Below are positions 46,410-55,849 of a stretch of 64,000 nucleotides of DNA, piece by piece. How positions within the stretch are numbered: the first letter of the stretch is position 1; the number at the start of each line of letters is the position of its first letter. Under the pieces are notes generated by a model. It searched no databases. It was not told the DNA's origin and was given only the letters and a program-made list of their open reading frames with translations. The stretch is from Natronorubrum sulfidifaciens JCM 14089 (GTDB lineage: Archaea; Halobacteriota; Halobacteria; Halobacteriales; Natrialbaceae), in the NCBI RefSeq assembly GCF_000337735.1, contig NZ_AOHX01000030.1, positions 1-64,000 on the forward strand, in the 5' to 3' direction. The translations under genes were made by a program, and so were the position numbers.

Positions 46410-47285
46410 ATGGGACAGGGAACGGAGTTCGGGCTGGTCGACCTCGAGGAGGTCGAGACGCCGGGCGACGAATGGGAGGAAATCGACGTTTCAGAGACCG
46501 AGGCCGACCGGATCGCCCGCAAGCGCGACCGGAAGTTCGAGCAGTTCGAAGAGCGGATCAAAGACGCCGACCAGTTCAAAGTCGAGCAGTCGGTGTTCGA
46601 CGATGCGACGCTGGCAGCGCTGTACAAACTCGTCCAAGACGGCTACGTCGAGGCCTTCGGCGGCCCGCTCTCGACGGGCAAAGAGGCCAACGTCTATCTC
46701 GCACAGGGCGACGGCCGCGAGGTCGCCGTCAAGATCTACCGAATCAACGCCTCGAACTTCCGGCAGATGCGCGACTATCTCGAGGGTGACCCTCGCTTCG
46801 AGGGGCTCGGTGGCAAGAAAAAAGACGTCGTGCTCGCTTGGACGAAAAAGGAACTGGCGAACTTGGCGCGGGCGAAAGCGGCCGGTGTCCGTGTGCCGGA
46901 ACCGATCGCCACCGAACGAAACGTGCTGGTCATGGAGTACATCGGCACCGAGGACGGTCGGGCGAAACGCCTCGGCGAAGTCCACATCGAGAACCCGCAG
47001 ACGGCCTACGAGGTCATGCGTGAGTATATGCGCCGGCTCTACTCGGCCGGGCTGATCCACGGCGACCTCAGTGAGTACAACGTCGTCTTCGATGCACGCG
47101 AGGGCCAACTCGTGGTCATCGACCTCGGCCAAGCCGTGACGGTCCATCACCCAAACAGCCGCGAGTTCTTGGAACGCGACTGCCGAAACGTGGCGAGTTT
47201 CTTCTCGCGACAGGGACTCGAGGTCAGCGAGGACGACCTCCTCGAGTTCGTTACGGACCCGGAGCCGGACCCGTCTCGTAGCTGA
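46410..47285 (+). CDS. rio1: RIO1 serine kinase
   Basis: RIO1 is an atypical kinase/ATPase needed for final maturation of the small ribosomal subunit. The 291-residue protein has the RIO signatures: STGKEANVYLA (ATP loop), IHGDLSEYN (catalytic loop, Asp near residue 215) and VIDLGQAV (metal Asp). An acidic N-terminal segment precedes the winged helix-free RIO1 core. A TTTACC element 29 nt upstream fits a leaderless ATG. It is followed rightward by a phosphoesterase and by a KH-domain protein that is also linked to ribosome biogenesis. Confidence 0.94.
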   Translation: MGQGTEFGLVDLEEVETPGDEWEEIDVSETEADRIARKRDRKFEQFEERIKDADQFKVEQSVFDDATLAALYKLVQDGYVEAFGGPLSTGKEANVYLAQGDGREVAVKIYRINASNFRQMRDYLEGDPRFEGLGGKKKDVVLAWTKKELANLARAKAAGVRVPEPIATERNVLVMEYIGTEDGRAKRLGEVHIENPQTAYEVMREYMRRLYSAGLIHGDLSEYNVVFDAREGQLVVIDLGQAVTVHHPNSREFLERDCRNVASFFSRQGLEVSEDDLLEFVTDPEPDPSRS

Positions 47286-47348
47286 GGGCTGCCCGTCGGA
47301 AGCCACCACGCCCGAACGGCTTAGTGGCTTGCCACCGCGAACCACGGT

Positions 47349-47852
47349 ATGCAGATCGGACTCATTTCCGACACCCACGACAACGTCGCGGCGATCGAGC
47401 GCGCAGTCGAGATTTTCGACGCGGAAGGCGTCGAGGTCGTTATCCACTGTGGCGACTTCATCGCGCCGTTGATGATCGACTACTTCAGCGAGTTCGAACT
47501 TCATGGCGTGCTCGGGAACAACGACGGTGACGCCGCCACGCTGCAGTCGGCATTCGACGCACTGGGTGGCGAGAGCGAACTTCACGGACGATTCGCGGCC
47601 CTCGAGTTCGACGGGCTCTCGTTTGCGGTCCTTCACGGCGAGTCCAAAGCGGAGGTCGAGGCGATCACAGCCGGTGGGACGTTCGATTTCGTCTGTTACG
47701 GCCACCACCACGAACGAGAACTGTCCGAACAGGGCCGGACGACGGTTCTCAACCCCGGCGCACACGTCCTGCCGGGTTCTGCGGCCGATCGAACGGTCGC
47801 GATTGTGGAGACGCGTTCGGAGACGGTGCGGTTCCGATCGGTCGACCCATAG
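47349..47852 (+). CDS. YfcE/MJ0936-type metallophosphoesterase
   Basis: The 167-residue enzyme has the metallophosphoesterase motifs DTHDN (residues 8-12), HCGDF, GNNDG, LHGE and GHHHE. This family hydrolyses phosphodiesters in vitro; the cellular substrate is unknown. It lies between rio1 and the Dim2-like KH gene on the same strand, so a role in RNA or ribosome metabolism is suggested by context only. Confidence 0.9.
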   Translation: MQIGLISDTHDNVAAIERAVEIFDAEGVEVVIHCGDFIAPLMIDYFSEFELHGVLGNNDGDAATLQSAFDALGGESELHGRFAALEFDGLSFAVLHGESKAEVEAITAGGTFDFVCYGHHHERELSEQGRTTVLNPGAHVLPGSAADRTVAIVETRSETVRFRSVDP

Positions 47853-47952
47853 ACGGTCCCTCGAGAGACGCCGTGACGGTGTGTGCCCGTCATGCACAGG
47901 GGTTTGGGTTCGGACCAAGGTCTTAACCTCGCCCAGCCAGTATCGGGGATAT

Positions 47953-48510
47953 ATGCAACACGTGAAGATTCCGCAGGACCGTATTGGCGTTCTTATCGGC
48001 GAAGGGGGCGAGACGATGCGCGAAATCGAAGCGAAAGCCGAGGTTCGACTCGACATCGATTCGGAGAACGGCTCCGTCGCCGTCGACACCGTCGGCGACC
48101 CCGTGCTCGGGCTCAAAGCGCCGGACATCGTCCGGGCGATCGGTCGTGGCTTCCCACCCGAAGCAGCGCTCCAACTGCTCGAAGACGAGATGATGATGTT
48201 CGACCTCGTCGACATCAACGCCGCTGCCCGCAACAAAAACGATCTGAAACGCAAGAAAGGTCGACTCATCGGCGAAGGTGGGCGCACACGAGAGCTCATG
48301 GAAGAGCTGACGGGTGCTGAGGTCGTCATCTACGGCTCGACGCTCGGCACCATCGGCACGCCACAGCAAGTCGACATCGTCCGCACCGCAGCCGAGATGC
48401 TCCTCGATGGCGCACCACACGGCACCGTCTACTCGTTCCTCGAGGACAAACACAACGAAATGAAACACAAGGGTATGGAGTACCACCGGTTCCCTGGCAG
48501 TCAGTCCTGA
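47953..48510 (+). CDS. KH-domain RNA-binding protein (Dim2/Pno1-like)
   Basis: The 185-residue protein has two KH domains, each with the GxGG-type loop: IGEGGETMRE (near residue 17) and IGEGGRTRELM (near 106). This matches the archaeal Dim2/Pno1/Krr1 family, which helps 16S 3'-end processing in the small subunit. It follows rio1, as in many archaea (often with aIF1A), supporting a ribosome-maturation unit. Its ATG at 47953 follows a purine-poor leader with TATATG at the start. Confidence 0.93.
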   Translation: MQHVKIPQDRIGVLIGEGGETMREIEAKAEVRLDIDSENGSVAVDTVGDPVLGLKAPDIVRAIGRGFPPEAALQLLEDEMMMFDLVDINAAARNKNDLKRKKGRLIGEGGRTRELMEELTGAEVVIYGSTLGTIGTPQQVDIVRTAAEMLLDGAPHGTVYSFLEDKHNEMKHKGMEYHRFPGSQS

Positions 48511-48842
48511 TCGGACACCGACCGAATTCGACTCGAGATCGGACATCTCACCAGGTCCGTCACGCCCTATTCTCGGATCGGTGAGATGGGTGGAGTGACA
48601 CGTCGTCGCGGCTGAAGGACGAATCGCCTCGAGTAGCGACACCTCTAGTAACAACTGAAGCGAGGTACACATGCATCGCACACCGTCGTGCAATGCAGTG
48701 TACAGTGGCGGTCAGTGGCTCCTCTATCGGTCGAACACCAGACGCCACCTCTCAATGAGGTATCGAGTATGTGTTGATATGTCTCGTTAACTCCTGCCAT
48801 TATATAATCAATATTTATATACTAGTACTGTGATCGACGGAT
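48511..48842. other. Intergenic region with a MITE-like repeat
   Basis: This 332-bp gap holds copy 1 of the palindromic repeat (48643-48727) and, at its right end, a TATA box (TTTATATAC, about 48815-48823) positioned about 25 nt before the AtoE start, so that transcript is leaderless. I see no ORF. Confidence 0.6.
48643..48727. repeat. Palindromic MITE-like repeat, copy 1
   Basis: An 85-bp element starting CTCTAGTAACAACTGAAG, with a central GCATCGCAC / GTGCAATGC near-palindrome, and ending GGTCAGTGGCTCCTCTAT. It is about four-fifths identical to the copy at 58596-58681 and more degenerate at its ends. Confidence 0.75.
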
Positions 48843-50270
48843 ATGACATCAAGTGCCACGGATAGGTCAGCGCTCGAGCGGATGGGTGACGCCATGGCCA
48901 CCTGGGTCGAGCGGTGGATGCCCAGTCCGTTCCTGTTTGCGATTATCCTCACGTACGTCGTCTACATCGCTGCCGTCATCGGGACGGATGCAGGCGTCTT
49001 CGAAGCCGTCGAGTTCTGGTACGATGGCTTCTGGGCGTTTCTGACGTTCGCGATGCAGATGGTGCTCGTTCTGATGACCGGGTTCGTCGTCGCGTACCAT
49101 CCACGGGTCAACGCCGGAATCCGACGACTGAGTCAGTTGCCCTCGAGCGGGAAACAGGCCGTCGTGCTCGTCGGCATCGTCTCGATGGCGCTCGCCTGGG
49201 TCCACTGGGGACTCGGGCTGATCATCGGCGCGATCTTCGCGCGTGAGATGGGGAAAACCGCCCATCAAAACGGGATCGACGTCCACTACCCGTTGTTGTG
49301 TGTGGCAGGCTACATGGGGCTTGGACTGACCTGGCACTGGGGACTCTCCGGCTCCGCCCCGCTGTTGCTCGCGACCGAGGGCAACGAGTTCATCGAGATG
49401 GGGCTGCTCGAGGGGACGATCCCCACTTCCCAGACGATCCTGCATCCCTACGCGCTGACGCTTACCGTCCTCTCGATCGCGTTCGCCGCAGTCGTGCTCT
49501 ACCTGCTGAGCCCGGCTCCCGAACGATCGCGGGGGATCACGGAGTACATCCCCGAGTCCGAACTGCTCGAGACGAGCACCGACGGCGGAGACCTGAAAGC
49601 TGCGGCCGAGGAGTCGACAGAAACCGAGTCCAAACCACAGGTGCCCGCAGAGCGGATCAACAACAGTCGGCTGATGGGCGGGCTGATCGCGCTGGCCGGG
49701 ATCGTGATGGTCATCTACACGTTCGCGACGCTCGGACTCGATGCCCTCGATCTCAACATCGTCAACTTCGCGTTCCTGATGGCCGGCGTTGCGATCTACA
49801 CGCGCCCACAGCTCTACCGGGAGCGCTTCGGGGACGCCTCGAACGCCGCCGCTGGCGTGATCTTGCTTTTCCCGTTTTTCGCCGGCATTCAGGGCATCAT
49901 GGCGTCCTCCGGTCTCGCCGAGATGATCGCAGAAGGGCTGCTCGCGGTCTCCTCGCCGGCCACGTTCCCGATTTTTGCCTGGCTCGCCGCCGCAGTGACC
50001 AACATGTTCATTCCCTCCGGCGGCGGTGAGTGGATCATTCTCGGCCCATCGGTGCTCGAGGCGGCCCAGTCGTACGACATCCCGGCCGCCCACGCGACGA
50101 TGGCCTACGCCGTCGGTGACGCCCACACCAACCTGTTGAACCCGTTCTGGGCGCTCCCGCTGCTCGCGATTACCAAGATCAAAGCCCGCGAGATGTTCGG
50201 CTACGCCATCGCCATGCTGGTGTTGCTGTTCCCGTTCCTCGCGATCATGCTCTACGTCGTGCCGTACTAA
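48843..50270 (+). CDS. atoE: Short-chain fatty acid transporter family protein
   Basis: The 475-residue permease has about 10-12 helices and the AtoE/SCFA family features: ERWMPSPFLFAIILTYVVY near the N-terminus, LVHWGLGLIIGAIFARE-type second segment (WVHWGLGLIIGAIF), TWHWGLSGSAPLLLATEG and FIPSGGGEWIILGP near the C-terminus. It likely imports short-chain carboxylates with a cation. A hydrophilic acidic loop lies at about residues 225-280. It is followed by an MFS permease on the same strand. Confidence 0.9.
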   Translation: MTSSATDRSALERMGDAMATWVERWMPSPFLFAIILTYVVYIAAVIGTDAGVFEAVEFWYDGFWAFLTFAMQMVLVLMTGFVVAYHPRVNAGIRRLSQLPSSGKQAVVLVGIVSMALAWVHWGLGLIIGAIFAREMGKTAHQNGIDVHYPLLCVAGYMGLGLTWHWGLSGSAPLLLATEGNEFIEMGLLEGTIPTSQTILHPYALTLTVLSIAFAAVVLYLLSPAPERSRGITEYIPESELLETSTDGGDLKAAAEESTETESKPQVPAERINNSRLMGGLIALAGIVMVIYTFATLGLDALDLNIVNFAFLMAGVAIYTRPQLYRERFGDASNAAAGVILLFPFFAGIQGIMASSGLAEMIAEGLLAVSSPATFPIFAWLAAAVTNMFIPSGGGEWIILGPSVLEAAQSYDIPAAHATMAYAVGDAHTNLLNPFWALPLLAITKIKAREMFGYAIAMLVLLFPFLAIMLYVVPY

Positions 50271-50366
50271 ACCGAGACGATCGCGCTCGGCGACCGAACC
50301 ACCACGCTTTCGCCGCTTTCACGGTATTCACATCACTCGACTCACGATATTGATCGACTCCACCCA

Positions 50367-51617
50367 ATGAATCGTCCCTACTACGGCTGGATCGTCGTCT
50401 GCGCGTGTTTTCTCGGGACGTTCGTCGTCTTCGGCCTCTCCTACTCCTTTGGCGTCTTCCTCGAGCGAATGGCGACTGACTTCGAGCGCTCTCGTGGCGT
50501 GACGACGATCGCCTTCGGCGTCCAGACTCTGTTGCTCTACGTCGGCGCGGTTCTCGTCGGCGTGTTCGTCGATCGGCTGGGGACCCGTCGCATGCTCGCC
50601 ATCGGGACGGTCGTGCTCTGTCTCGGCTTACTCTGGACCAGCGTGGCGACGACGTGGCTCACGGTCGTCCTCGCCTACGGCGTCGTCACGGGGATCGGGA
50701 TGAGCATCGTCTACGTCGTGGCGTACGCGACGGTGCCGCGCTGGTTCGACCGGCGGGCAGGGTTTGCCGGCGGCGTCGCCTCTGCCGGACTCGGTGCGGG
50801 GATGCTCGTCGTCGCGCCGGCGGCGACCGCGCTCATCGAGCGTGTCGGCTGGCGCTCGTCGTTTCTCGTGTTAGCCGGCGCCGTCGCCGTCCTCTTGCTC
50901 GTCGCAACGTTGCTGATCCGAGACGAACCCACGACGGAGCCGGTTCCAGCCGGGGAGTTTCCCGGGGCTGGCGAGGCCGAAACGCGGACGAACAGCGATC
51001 GAGAGGACGGCAGTGAGCCGCCATCGCTTCGAGAGCAGTTCGGCGACATCTACGCCGTGGCACGATCGCCGTCGTTCGGGCTGGTCTTCGTCGGCTGGAT
51101 ACTGGTCTATACGACGATGTACATCGTCTTCGTCCACCTCGTCGTCTACGCCTCCGACATCGGACTCTCTCGAGGTGCCGGCGCAACCGCACTCGCAGTT
51201 ATCGGTGGCGCAAACGCGGTCGGCCGAGTGGGGATCGGCTACGTGTCGGATTACGTCGGTCGCGTTCGCGTCTTCGCCGGCTGTTCGGTACTGATGGGCA
51301 TGTCGACGCTTACCTTACCAGCGATCGAGACGACGACCGCGCTCATCGCGTTCGCGCTCGTGTTCGGTCTCGCCTACGGCGGGAACGGCGCGTTGCTCGC
51401 GCCACTGACCAGCGATCTGTTCGGTCGGGAGAACCTGAACGCGGTGTTCGGACTGATCTCGGGGGCCTTTGCCCTCTCCGGACTCACCGCGCCGTTTCTC
51501 GCCGGTGTCGGATACGACGTGCTCGGAACATACACCCCCGCGTTCGCCAGCGCCGGGCTAGCCGCCATCGTCGGTGCCGCAGCGATCATCGCCGCCAAGC
51601 GACTCGAGGGGACATAA
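50367..51617 (+). CDS. MFS transporter, monocarboxylate/oxalate-like
   Basis: The 416-residue, 12-helix protein begins YYGWIVVCACFLGTFVVFGLSYSFGVF, a pattern of the OxlT/monocarboxylate MFS branch, and has MFS motif DRLGTRR after helix 2 and SDYVGRVRV in the second half. The substrate is probably an organic anion, by similarity and by proximity to the AtoE-like gene. The central loop (about 195-225) is acidic and Ser/Asp-rich. Confidence 0.85.
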   Translation: MNRPYYGWIVVCACFLGTFVVFGLSYSFGVFLERMATDFERSRGVTTIAFGVQTLLLYVGAVLVGVFVDRLGTRRMLAIGTVVLCLGLLWTSVATTWLTVVLAYGVVTGIGMSIVYVVAYATVPRWFDRRAGFAGGVASAGLGAGMLVVAPAATALIERVGWRSSFLVLAGAVAVLLLVATLLIRDEPTTEPVPAGEFPGAGEAETRTNSDREDGSEPPSLREQFGDIYAVARSPSFGLVFVGWILVYTTMYIVFVHLVVYASDIGLSRGAGATALAVIGGANAVGRVGIGYVSDYVGRVRVFAGCSVLMGMSTLTLPAIETTTALIAFALVFGLAYGGNGALLAPLTSDLFGRENLNAVFGLISGAFALSGLTAPFLAGVGYDVLGTYTPAFASAGLAAIVGAAAIIAAKRLEGT

Positions 51618-51784
51618 CTCGATCCACCGCCGACAGCGGCCGGAACGTCGCCTCGAGCGAGTCGCTCGCCGCCGATTTGCATCGTCGGAGGGACGAAGAA
51701 TAATATAAATACTAGGCGAAGCGCCCGGGTGGAACGACGGGAGTGGGCCCTCGTACAGTGATTTGACCCGACAATTCTCGAAAG

Positions 51785-51794
51785 GCTTATATAG
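51785..51794 (+). promoter_or_regulatory. Thermosome TATA box and upstream CGAAAGG
   Basis: GCTTATATAG (51785-51794) is preceded directly by the purine-rich CGAAAG that fits a BRE. The spacing to ATG 51821 (31 nt from the TATA centre) predicts a leader of only about five bases. Heat-inducible archaeal chaperonin genes use such strong core promoters. Confidence 0.65.
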
Positions 51795-51820
51795 AATCAC
51801 AATCAATCCTTCGGCTGACT

Positions 51821-53494
51821 ATGGCACAACAGCAGATGGGCAACCAGCCCCTTATCGTTCTCTCGGAGGACAGCCAGCGGACGTCCGGCAAAGACGCACA
51901 GTCGATGAACGTACAGGCCGGGAAGGCCGTTGCCGAGTCCGTACGGACCACACTCGGTCCGAAGGGGATGGACAAGATGCTCGTCGACTCGACGGGCAAC
52001 GTCATCGTCACGAACGACGGTGTCACCCTGCTCTCGGAGATGGAGATCGATCACCCCGCAGCCGACATGATCGTCGAAGTCGCCGAGACCCAAGAGGACG
52101 AAGTCGGTGACGGCACCACCAGCGCCGTCGTCATCTCCGGCGAACTCCTCAGCCAGGCCGAGGACCTCTTAGAGCAGGACATCCACGCGACCACGCTCGC
52201 ACAGGGGTATCGACAGGCCGCCGAGGAAGCCACGGAAGCCCTCGAGGACGTCGCGATCGATGTCGATGCTGACGACAACGAGATCTTAGAACAGATCGCC
52301 GCCACCGCGATGACCGGCAAAGGCGCAGAGAGCGCCCGTGACCTGCTGTCCGAACTCGTCGTCGACGCCGTCCAGTCCGTCGCCGACGACGACGGCATCG
52401 ACACGGACAACATCAAAGTCGAGAAGGTCGTCGGCGGCTCGATCGAGAACTCCGAGCTCGTCGAAGGCGTTATCGTCGACAAAGAGCGCGTCTCCGACAG
52501 CATGCCGTACTTCGCCGAGGACGCAAACGTCGCGATCATCGACGGCGCCCTCGAGATCAAAGAAACCGAGATCGACGCCGAGGTCAACGTCACCGACCCG
52601 GACCAGCTCGAGCAGTTCTTAGAGCAGGAAGAGGCTCAGCTGCGCGAGATGGCCGAGCAGGTCGCCGACGTCGGCGCTGACGTCGTCTTCGTCGACGGCG
52701 GCATCGACGACATGGCCCAGCACTACCTCGCACAGGAGGGCATCATCGCCGTCCGCCGCGTCAAATCCAGCGATCAGGGTCAGCTCGCCCGTGCAACCGG
52801 CGCAACGCCCGTCTCGAGCGTCGACGACCTCACCGAGGACGACCTCGGCTTCGCCGGCAGTGTCGCCCAGAAGGAGATCGCCGGCGACCAGCGCATCTTC
52901 GTCGAGGACGTCGAAGACGCAAAGGCCGTCACCCTCATCCTCCGCGGTGGCACCGAACACGTCATCGACGAAGTCGACCGTGCGATCGAAGACTCCCTCG
53001 GCGTCGTCCGCACGACCCTCGAGGACGGCAAGGTCGTCGCCGGCGGCGGCGCACCCGAAGTCGAGCTCTCGCTCGCCCTGCGTGACTACGCCGACTCCGT
53101 CGGTGGCCGCGAACAGCTCGCCGTCGAGGCCTTCGCAGACGCCCTCGAGGTCATCCCACGCACCCTCGCAGAGAACGCGGGACTCGACCCCATCGACTCG
53201 CTGGTCGAACTGCGCGCCGACCACGACGGTGGCGAGACCACGTCCGGTCTCGATGCCTACACCGGCGACACGATCGACATGGCCGAGGAAGGCGTCTACG
53301 AGCCGCTTCGCGTGAAGACCCAAGCCATCGAATCCGCCACGGAAGCCGCAGTCATGCTGCTCCGTATCGACGACGTCATCGCCGCCGGCGACCTCGCGGT
53401 TGCTGACGACGACGATGACGAAGAGATGCCACCGGGCGGTGGCATGGGCGGCGGCATGGGCGGTATGGGCGGCGGCATGGGCGGCATGATGTAA
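51821..53494 (+). CDS. Thermosome (group II chaperonin) subunit
   Basis: The 557-residue subunit folds proteins in the double-ring chaperonin. ATPase motifs [10 protein letters not shown] (about residue 45) and GDGTTSAVV (about 97) and the late [10 protein letters not shown] (about 408) are intact. The C-terminus is the family GGM-repeat tail ([12 protein letters not shown]...). It has a strong leaderless-type promoter. Haloarchaea usually have two or three thermosome genes; which paralogue this is cannot be told from sequence alone. Confidence 0.96.
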   Translation: MAQQQMGNQPLIVLSEDSQRTSGKDAQSMNVQAGKAVAESVRTTLGPKGMDKMLVDSTGNVIVTNDGVTLLSEMEIDHPAADMIVEVAETQEDEVGDGTTSAVVISGELLSQAEDLLEQDIHATTLAQGYRQAAEEATEALEDVAIDVDADDNEILEQIAATAMTGKGAESARDLLSELVVDAVQSVADDDGIDTDNIKVEKVVGGSIENSELVEGVIVDKERVSDSMPYFAEDANVAIIDGALEIKETEIDAEVNVTDPDQLEQFLEQEEAQLREMAEQVADVGADVVFVDGGIDDMAQHYLAQEGIIAVRRVKSSDQGQLARATGATPVSSVDDLTEDDLGFAGSVAQKEIAGDQRIFVEDVEDAKAVTLILRGGTEHVIDEVDRAIEDSLGVVRTTLEDGKVVAGGGAPEVELSLALRDYADSVGGREQLAVEAFADALEVIPRTLAENAGLDPIDSLVELRADHDGGETTSGLDAYTGDTIDMAEEGVYEPLRVKTQAIESATEAAVMLLRIDDVIAAGDLAVADDDDDEEMPPGGGMGGGMGGMGGGMGGMM

Positions 53495-53833
53495 GCGGGA
53501 TTCGAAAGATCTCGACTATTCGAGCGGGGAACGACGTAACTCGCTCGCCGAACCCAGAAAGCCTCTCAGCTCCCCTGCGGGACCGGCACCCGGCCCTTGC
53601 GGTGGGAGCCCCGTACTACCGCTCGAGCGCCAATCGAGTCGGCCCACGTCGCGGTTCGTCGTCGCTTCCGACTTGAGTCCGCTCCTGCACTCGAGTCACC
53701 GACCGCGGCGACCGATTGTTTTGTTCGTGATTCGACGCGCTTCGAGTGTCATCGTTCTACACACGTGGAGGCATCGCTGTCGAAAGTGATGATATTCGAT
53801 CCATCTAAGTAGTCACTCGCAATATTCGCCACC
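53495..53833. other. Intergenic region downstream of the thermosome gene
   Basis: This 339-bp gap holds the thermosome 3' end and a GC-rich self-complementary stretch (53569-53609) noted separately. I see no ORF that codes like its neighbours. An AT-richer segment at 53786-53833 carries the promoter of the following gene. Confidence 0.55.
53569..53609 (+). other. GC-rich stem-loop downstream of the thermosome
   Basis: GCTCCC (53569-53574) can pair with GGGAGC (53604-53609), enclosing two near-repeated CCCCTGCGG / CCCTTGCGG units. It could be a transcription end structure or a small structured RNA. It is not followed by an oligo-T run. I could not build a tRNA from it. Confidence 0.3.
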
Positions 53834-54826
53834 ATGCAGACGCTTCTCTTGGACAGCAGTGATGTTGACGAACACGCCGCGCTTGCAGACGTCATCGACG
53901 CGGTCGAACAGGCCTTCGGGGCGTTCGAACGCGGTGACACACAGATGCCCGCGAAATCCTATATTGATCTGCCCCAGTACAACGGCGATTTCCGGTCGAT
54001 GCCAGCGTATTTAGCGACCGACGAGTGGGACGCCGCCGGGCTGAAATGGGTCAACGTCCACCCGGACAACCCCGCCGAGTATGACCTGCCGACCGTACTG
54101 GGGACGATGATCTACTCCGATCCGGAGACCGCGTTCCCGCTGGCCATCATGGACGGGACGATGCTCACGATGAAACGCACCGGCGCAGCGGCAGCCGTCG
54201 CCACCGACTATCTGGCCGTTGAGGACGCCACGACGCTCGGCATCGTCGGCGCAGGCGTCCAGTCGTACACGCAACTCGAGGCCATCAGCGAAGTCCGCCC
54301 GATCGAGGAGGTCGTCGTCTCCGACCTCGACGAGGACCGCGTCGAGCGATTCGTCGAGGCGTTCGGCGACGCATTCGACGTCCGCGCCGGCTCGATTTCG
54401 GAGGCTGGCCACTGCGACGTGCTTTCGACGGTGACGCCGGTCGAAGACCCGATTGTCGGCCTCGAGGACGTCGGCGAGCACACCCACGTCAACGCCATCG
54501 GTGCCGACGCGGAAGGCAAACACGAACTCGCCGACGAACTGTTGCAGGCGGCGCGGATCGTCATCGACGACCACGAGCAGTGTACTCACTCCGGCGAGAT
54601 CAACGTCCCCTACCACGAAGGCGTGTTGACTGACGACGACATCCACGGCGAGATCGGCGAACTCGTCGTCGGCGCGAAAGACGGCCGAACCGACGAGACG
54701 GGCGTCACCGTCTTCGACTCGACCGGGCTGGCGATTCAGGACGTCGCCGCAGCCCATGTCGTCTACGAGAACGCCCACGCTGACGGCGCCGGCTACGACT
54801 TCGGTCTGATCGACACCGAGCGGTAG
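53834..54826 (+). CDS. Ornithine cyclodeaminase/mu-crystallin family, probable alanine dehydrogenase
   Basis: The 330-residue NAD(P)-dependent enzyme has the substrate strand PAKSYIDLPQYNGDFRSMPAYL, the catalytic MKRTGAAAAVATDYLA helix and Rossmann motif LGIVGAGVQSYTQLEAI (about residues 135-151). In archaea this family includes alanine dehydrogenase, but ornithine cyclodeaminase and Delta1-pyrroline-type reductases share it, so the substrate is uncertain. The opposite-strand gene ends 28 bp beyond it. Confidence 0.85.
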   Translation: MQTLLLDSSDVDEHAALADVIDAVEQAFGAFERGDTQMPAKSYIDLPQYNGDFRSMPAYLATDEWDAAGLKWVNVHPDNPAEYDLPTVLGTMIYSDPETAFPLAIMDGTMLTMKRTGAAAAVATDYLAVEDATTLGIVGAGVQSYTQLEAISEVRPIEEVVVSDLDEDRVERFVEAFGDAFDVRAGSISEAGHCDVLSTVTPVEDPIVGLEDVGEHTHVNAIGADAEGKHELADELLQAARIVIDDHEQCTHSGEINVPYHEGVLTDDDIHGEIGELVVGAKDGRTDETGVTVFDSTGLAIQDVAAAHVVYENAHADGAGYDFGLIDTER

Positions 54827-54854
54827 TCTGCAGACGTCCGCAATAGCGCCATCA

Positions 54855-55679
54855 TTACGCGTCTCGAATCCAACGCGGAATCGAACCCGTCATCGGAAGC
54901 TCACCACAGTAGTACGCGACGGGTTCACCGGTCGGCTCCGGGAGGTCGATTGCCTCGAGCATCGTGTTTTCCTCGACCGTCACATCGGCGGGCTGTAGCG
55001 GCCAGCGCTCGTGTGCGATTTCGCCGGACAGGACACCCCTGCGTTCGGCGGCGTAAAAGCGCCGTCGCTCGGTGAGCCAGTGGGCGAGCGTCCCTGACTC
55101 CGGCCTAAACACGGCACCGTCGGGGCGATACGTCGCTGAAAACCGTGCGGGCGTTCGCTCGACGTGAAAGCGTGGGCGGACGCCAGTCCCGGTCTGGCCG
55201 CGCGTACTCGAGAACGAGACAGTCTCGCCGTCGGTGCTGACCCGCATATGGGCGTGATAGACCGGCAATCGGATCGTTCGACCCACTGCGGCGGCGATCA
55301 ACGGACTTCCGACATCGATACTGAAAAAGAACAGACCGGGATCGCCGCGATAGCGGACGTACGTCCGGACGTTGAGTTCGGCGACCGCCGTCCGGAGGGC
55401 CGGCGGCGTTCCACGGATTCCGACGTCCGTGAGCACGAACGAGAGCACGCTCATCCAGGCGTCGCCGTTTCGCGTCTCGAGTGTCAACTCGTCAGGCACG
55501 TGCGGTCGAAGCGCGTCGGGGTCGACCGGCCAGTTGACGAACAGGCCGTCACGCCACGTCATCGACGCGATGTGGGGTGCCGTCGGCGACGATCCGTCGC
55601 CGAACGTCCAGTGAAACGGGTCCGTACGCGCGCGCGTTCGCGACCGTTGCCGCGTCTGTCGGGTATGCTGATCAGTCAT
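54855..55679 (-). CDS. DUF2071 family protein (YqjF-like)
   Basis: The 274-residue protein matches DUF2071: MTWRDGLFVNWPVDPDALRPHVPDELTLE opening strand, the FSIDVGSPLIAAAVGRTIRLPVYHAHM core and a C-terminal LPEPTGEPVAYYCGELPM region. Its fold resembles acetoacetate decarboxylase, but no function is established. ATG 55679 removes 40 upstream codons with low-complexity character. The basic N-terminal tail (RQRSRTRAR) is unusual in this acidic proteome. Confidence 0.85.
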   Translation of the reverse strand: MTDQHTRQTRQRSRTRARTDPFHWTFGDGSSPTAPHIASMTWRDGLFVNWPVDPDALRPHVPDELTLETRNGDAWMSVLSFVLTDVGIRGTPPALRTAVAELNVRTYVRYRGDPGLFFFSIDVGSPLIAAAVGRTIRLPVYHAHMRVSTDGETVSFSSTRGQTGTGVRPRFHVERTPARFSATYRPDGAVFRPESGTLAHWLTERRRFYAAERRGVLSGEIAHERWPLQPADVTVEENTMLEAIDLPEPTGEPVAYYCGELPMTGSIPRWIRDA

Positions 55680-55849
55680 CCTCGAGCGAGAGCCACGTGG
55701 CCGTATCGGACGACACGACGGACAGCGACATAAATCGGACAGCCGTCTGTCAGAATCGGAGATGGTTTCGTCGGCATACTCCCGAACAGTCGAAAGCACA
55801 GCGGTCGGCCAGCGAATCGGACCGCTGTCACTCGTGCCCGCAGCGTCTC

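Noticed and set aside
53597-53812. 71-codon plus-strand ORF after the thermosome
   Set aside because: Arg/Ser-rich composition unlike haloarchaeal acidic proteins, no homology pattern, and it spans promoter-like AT sequence.
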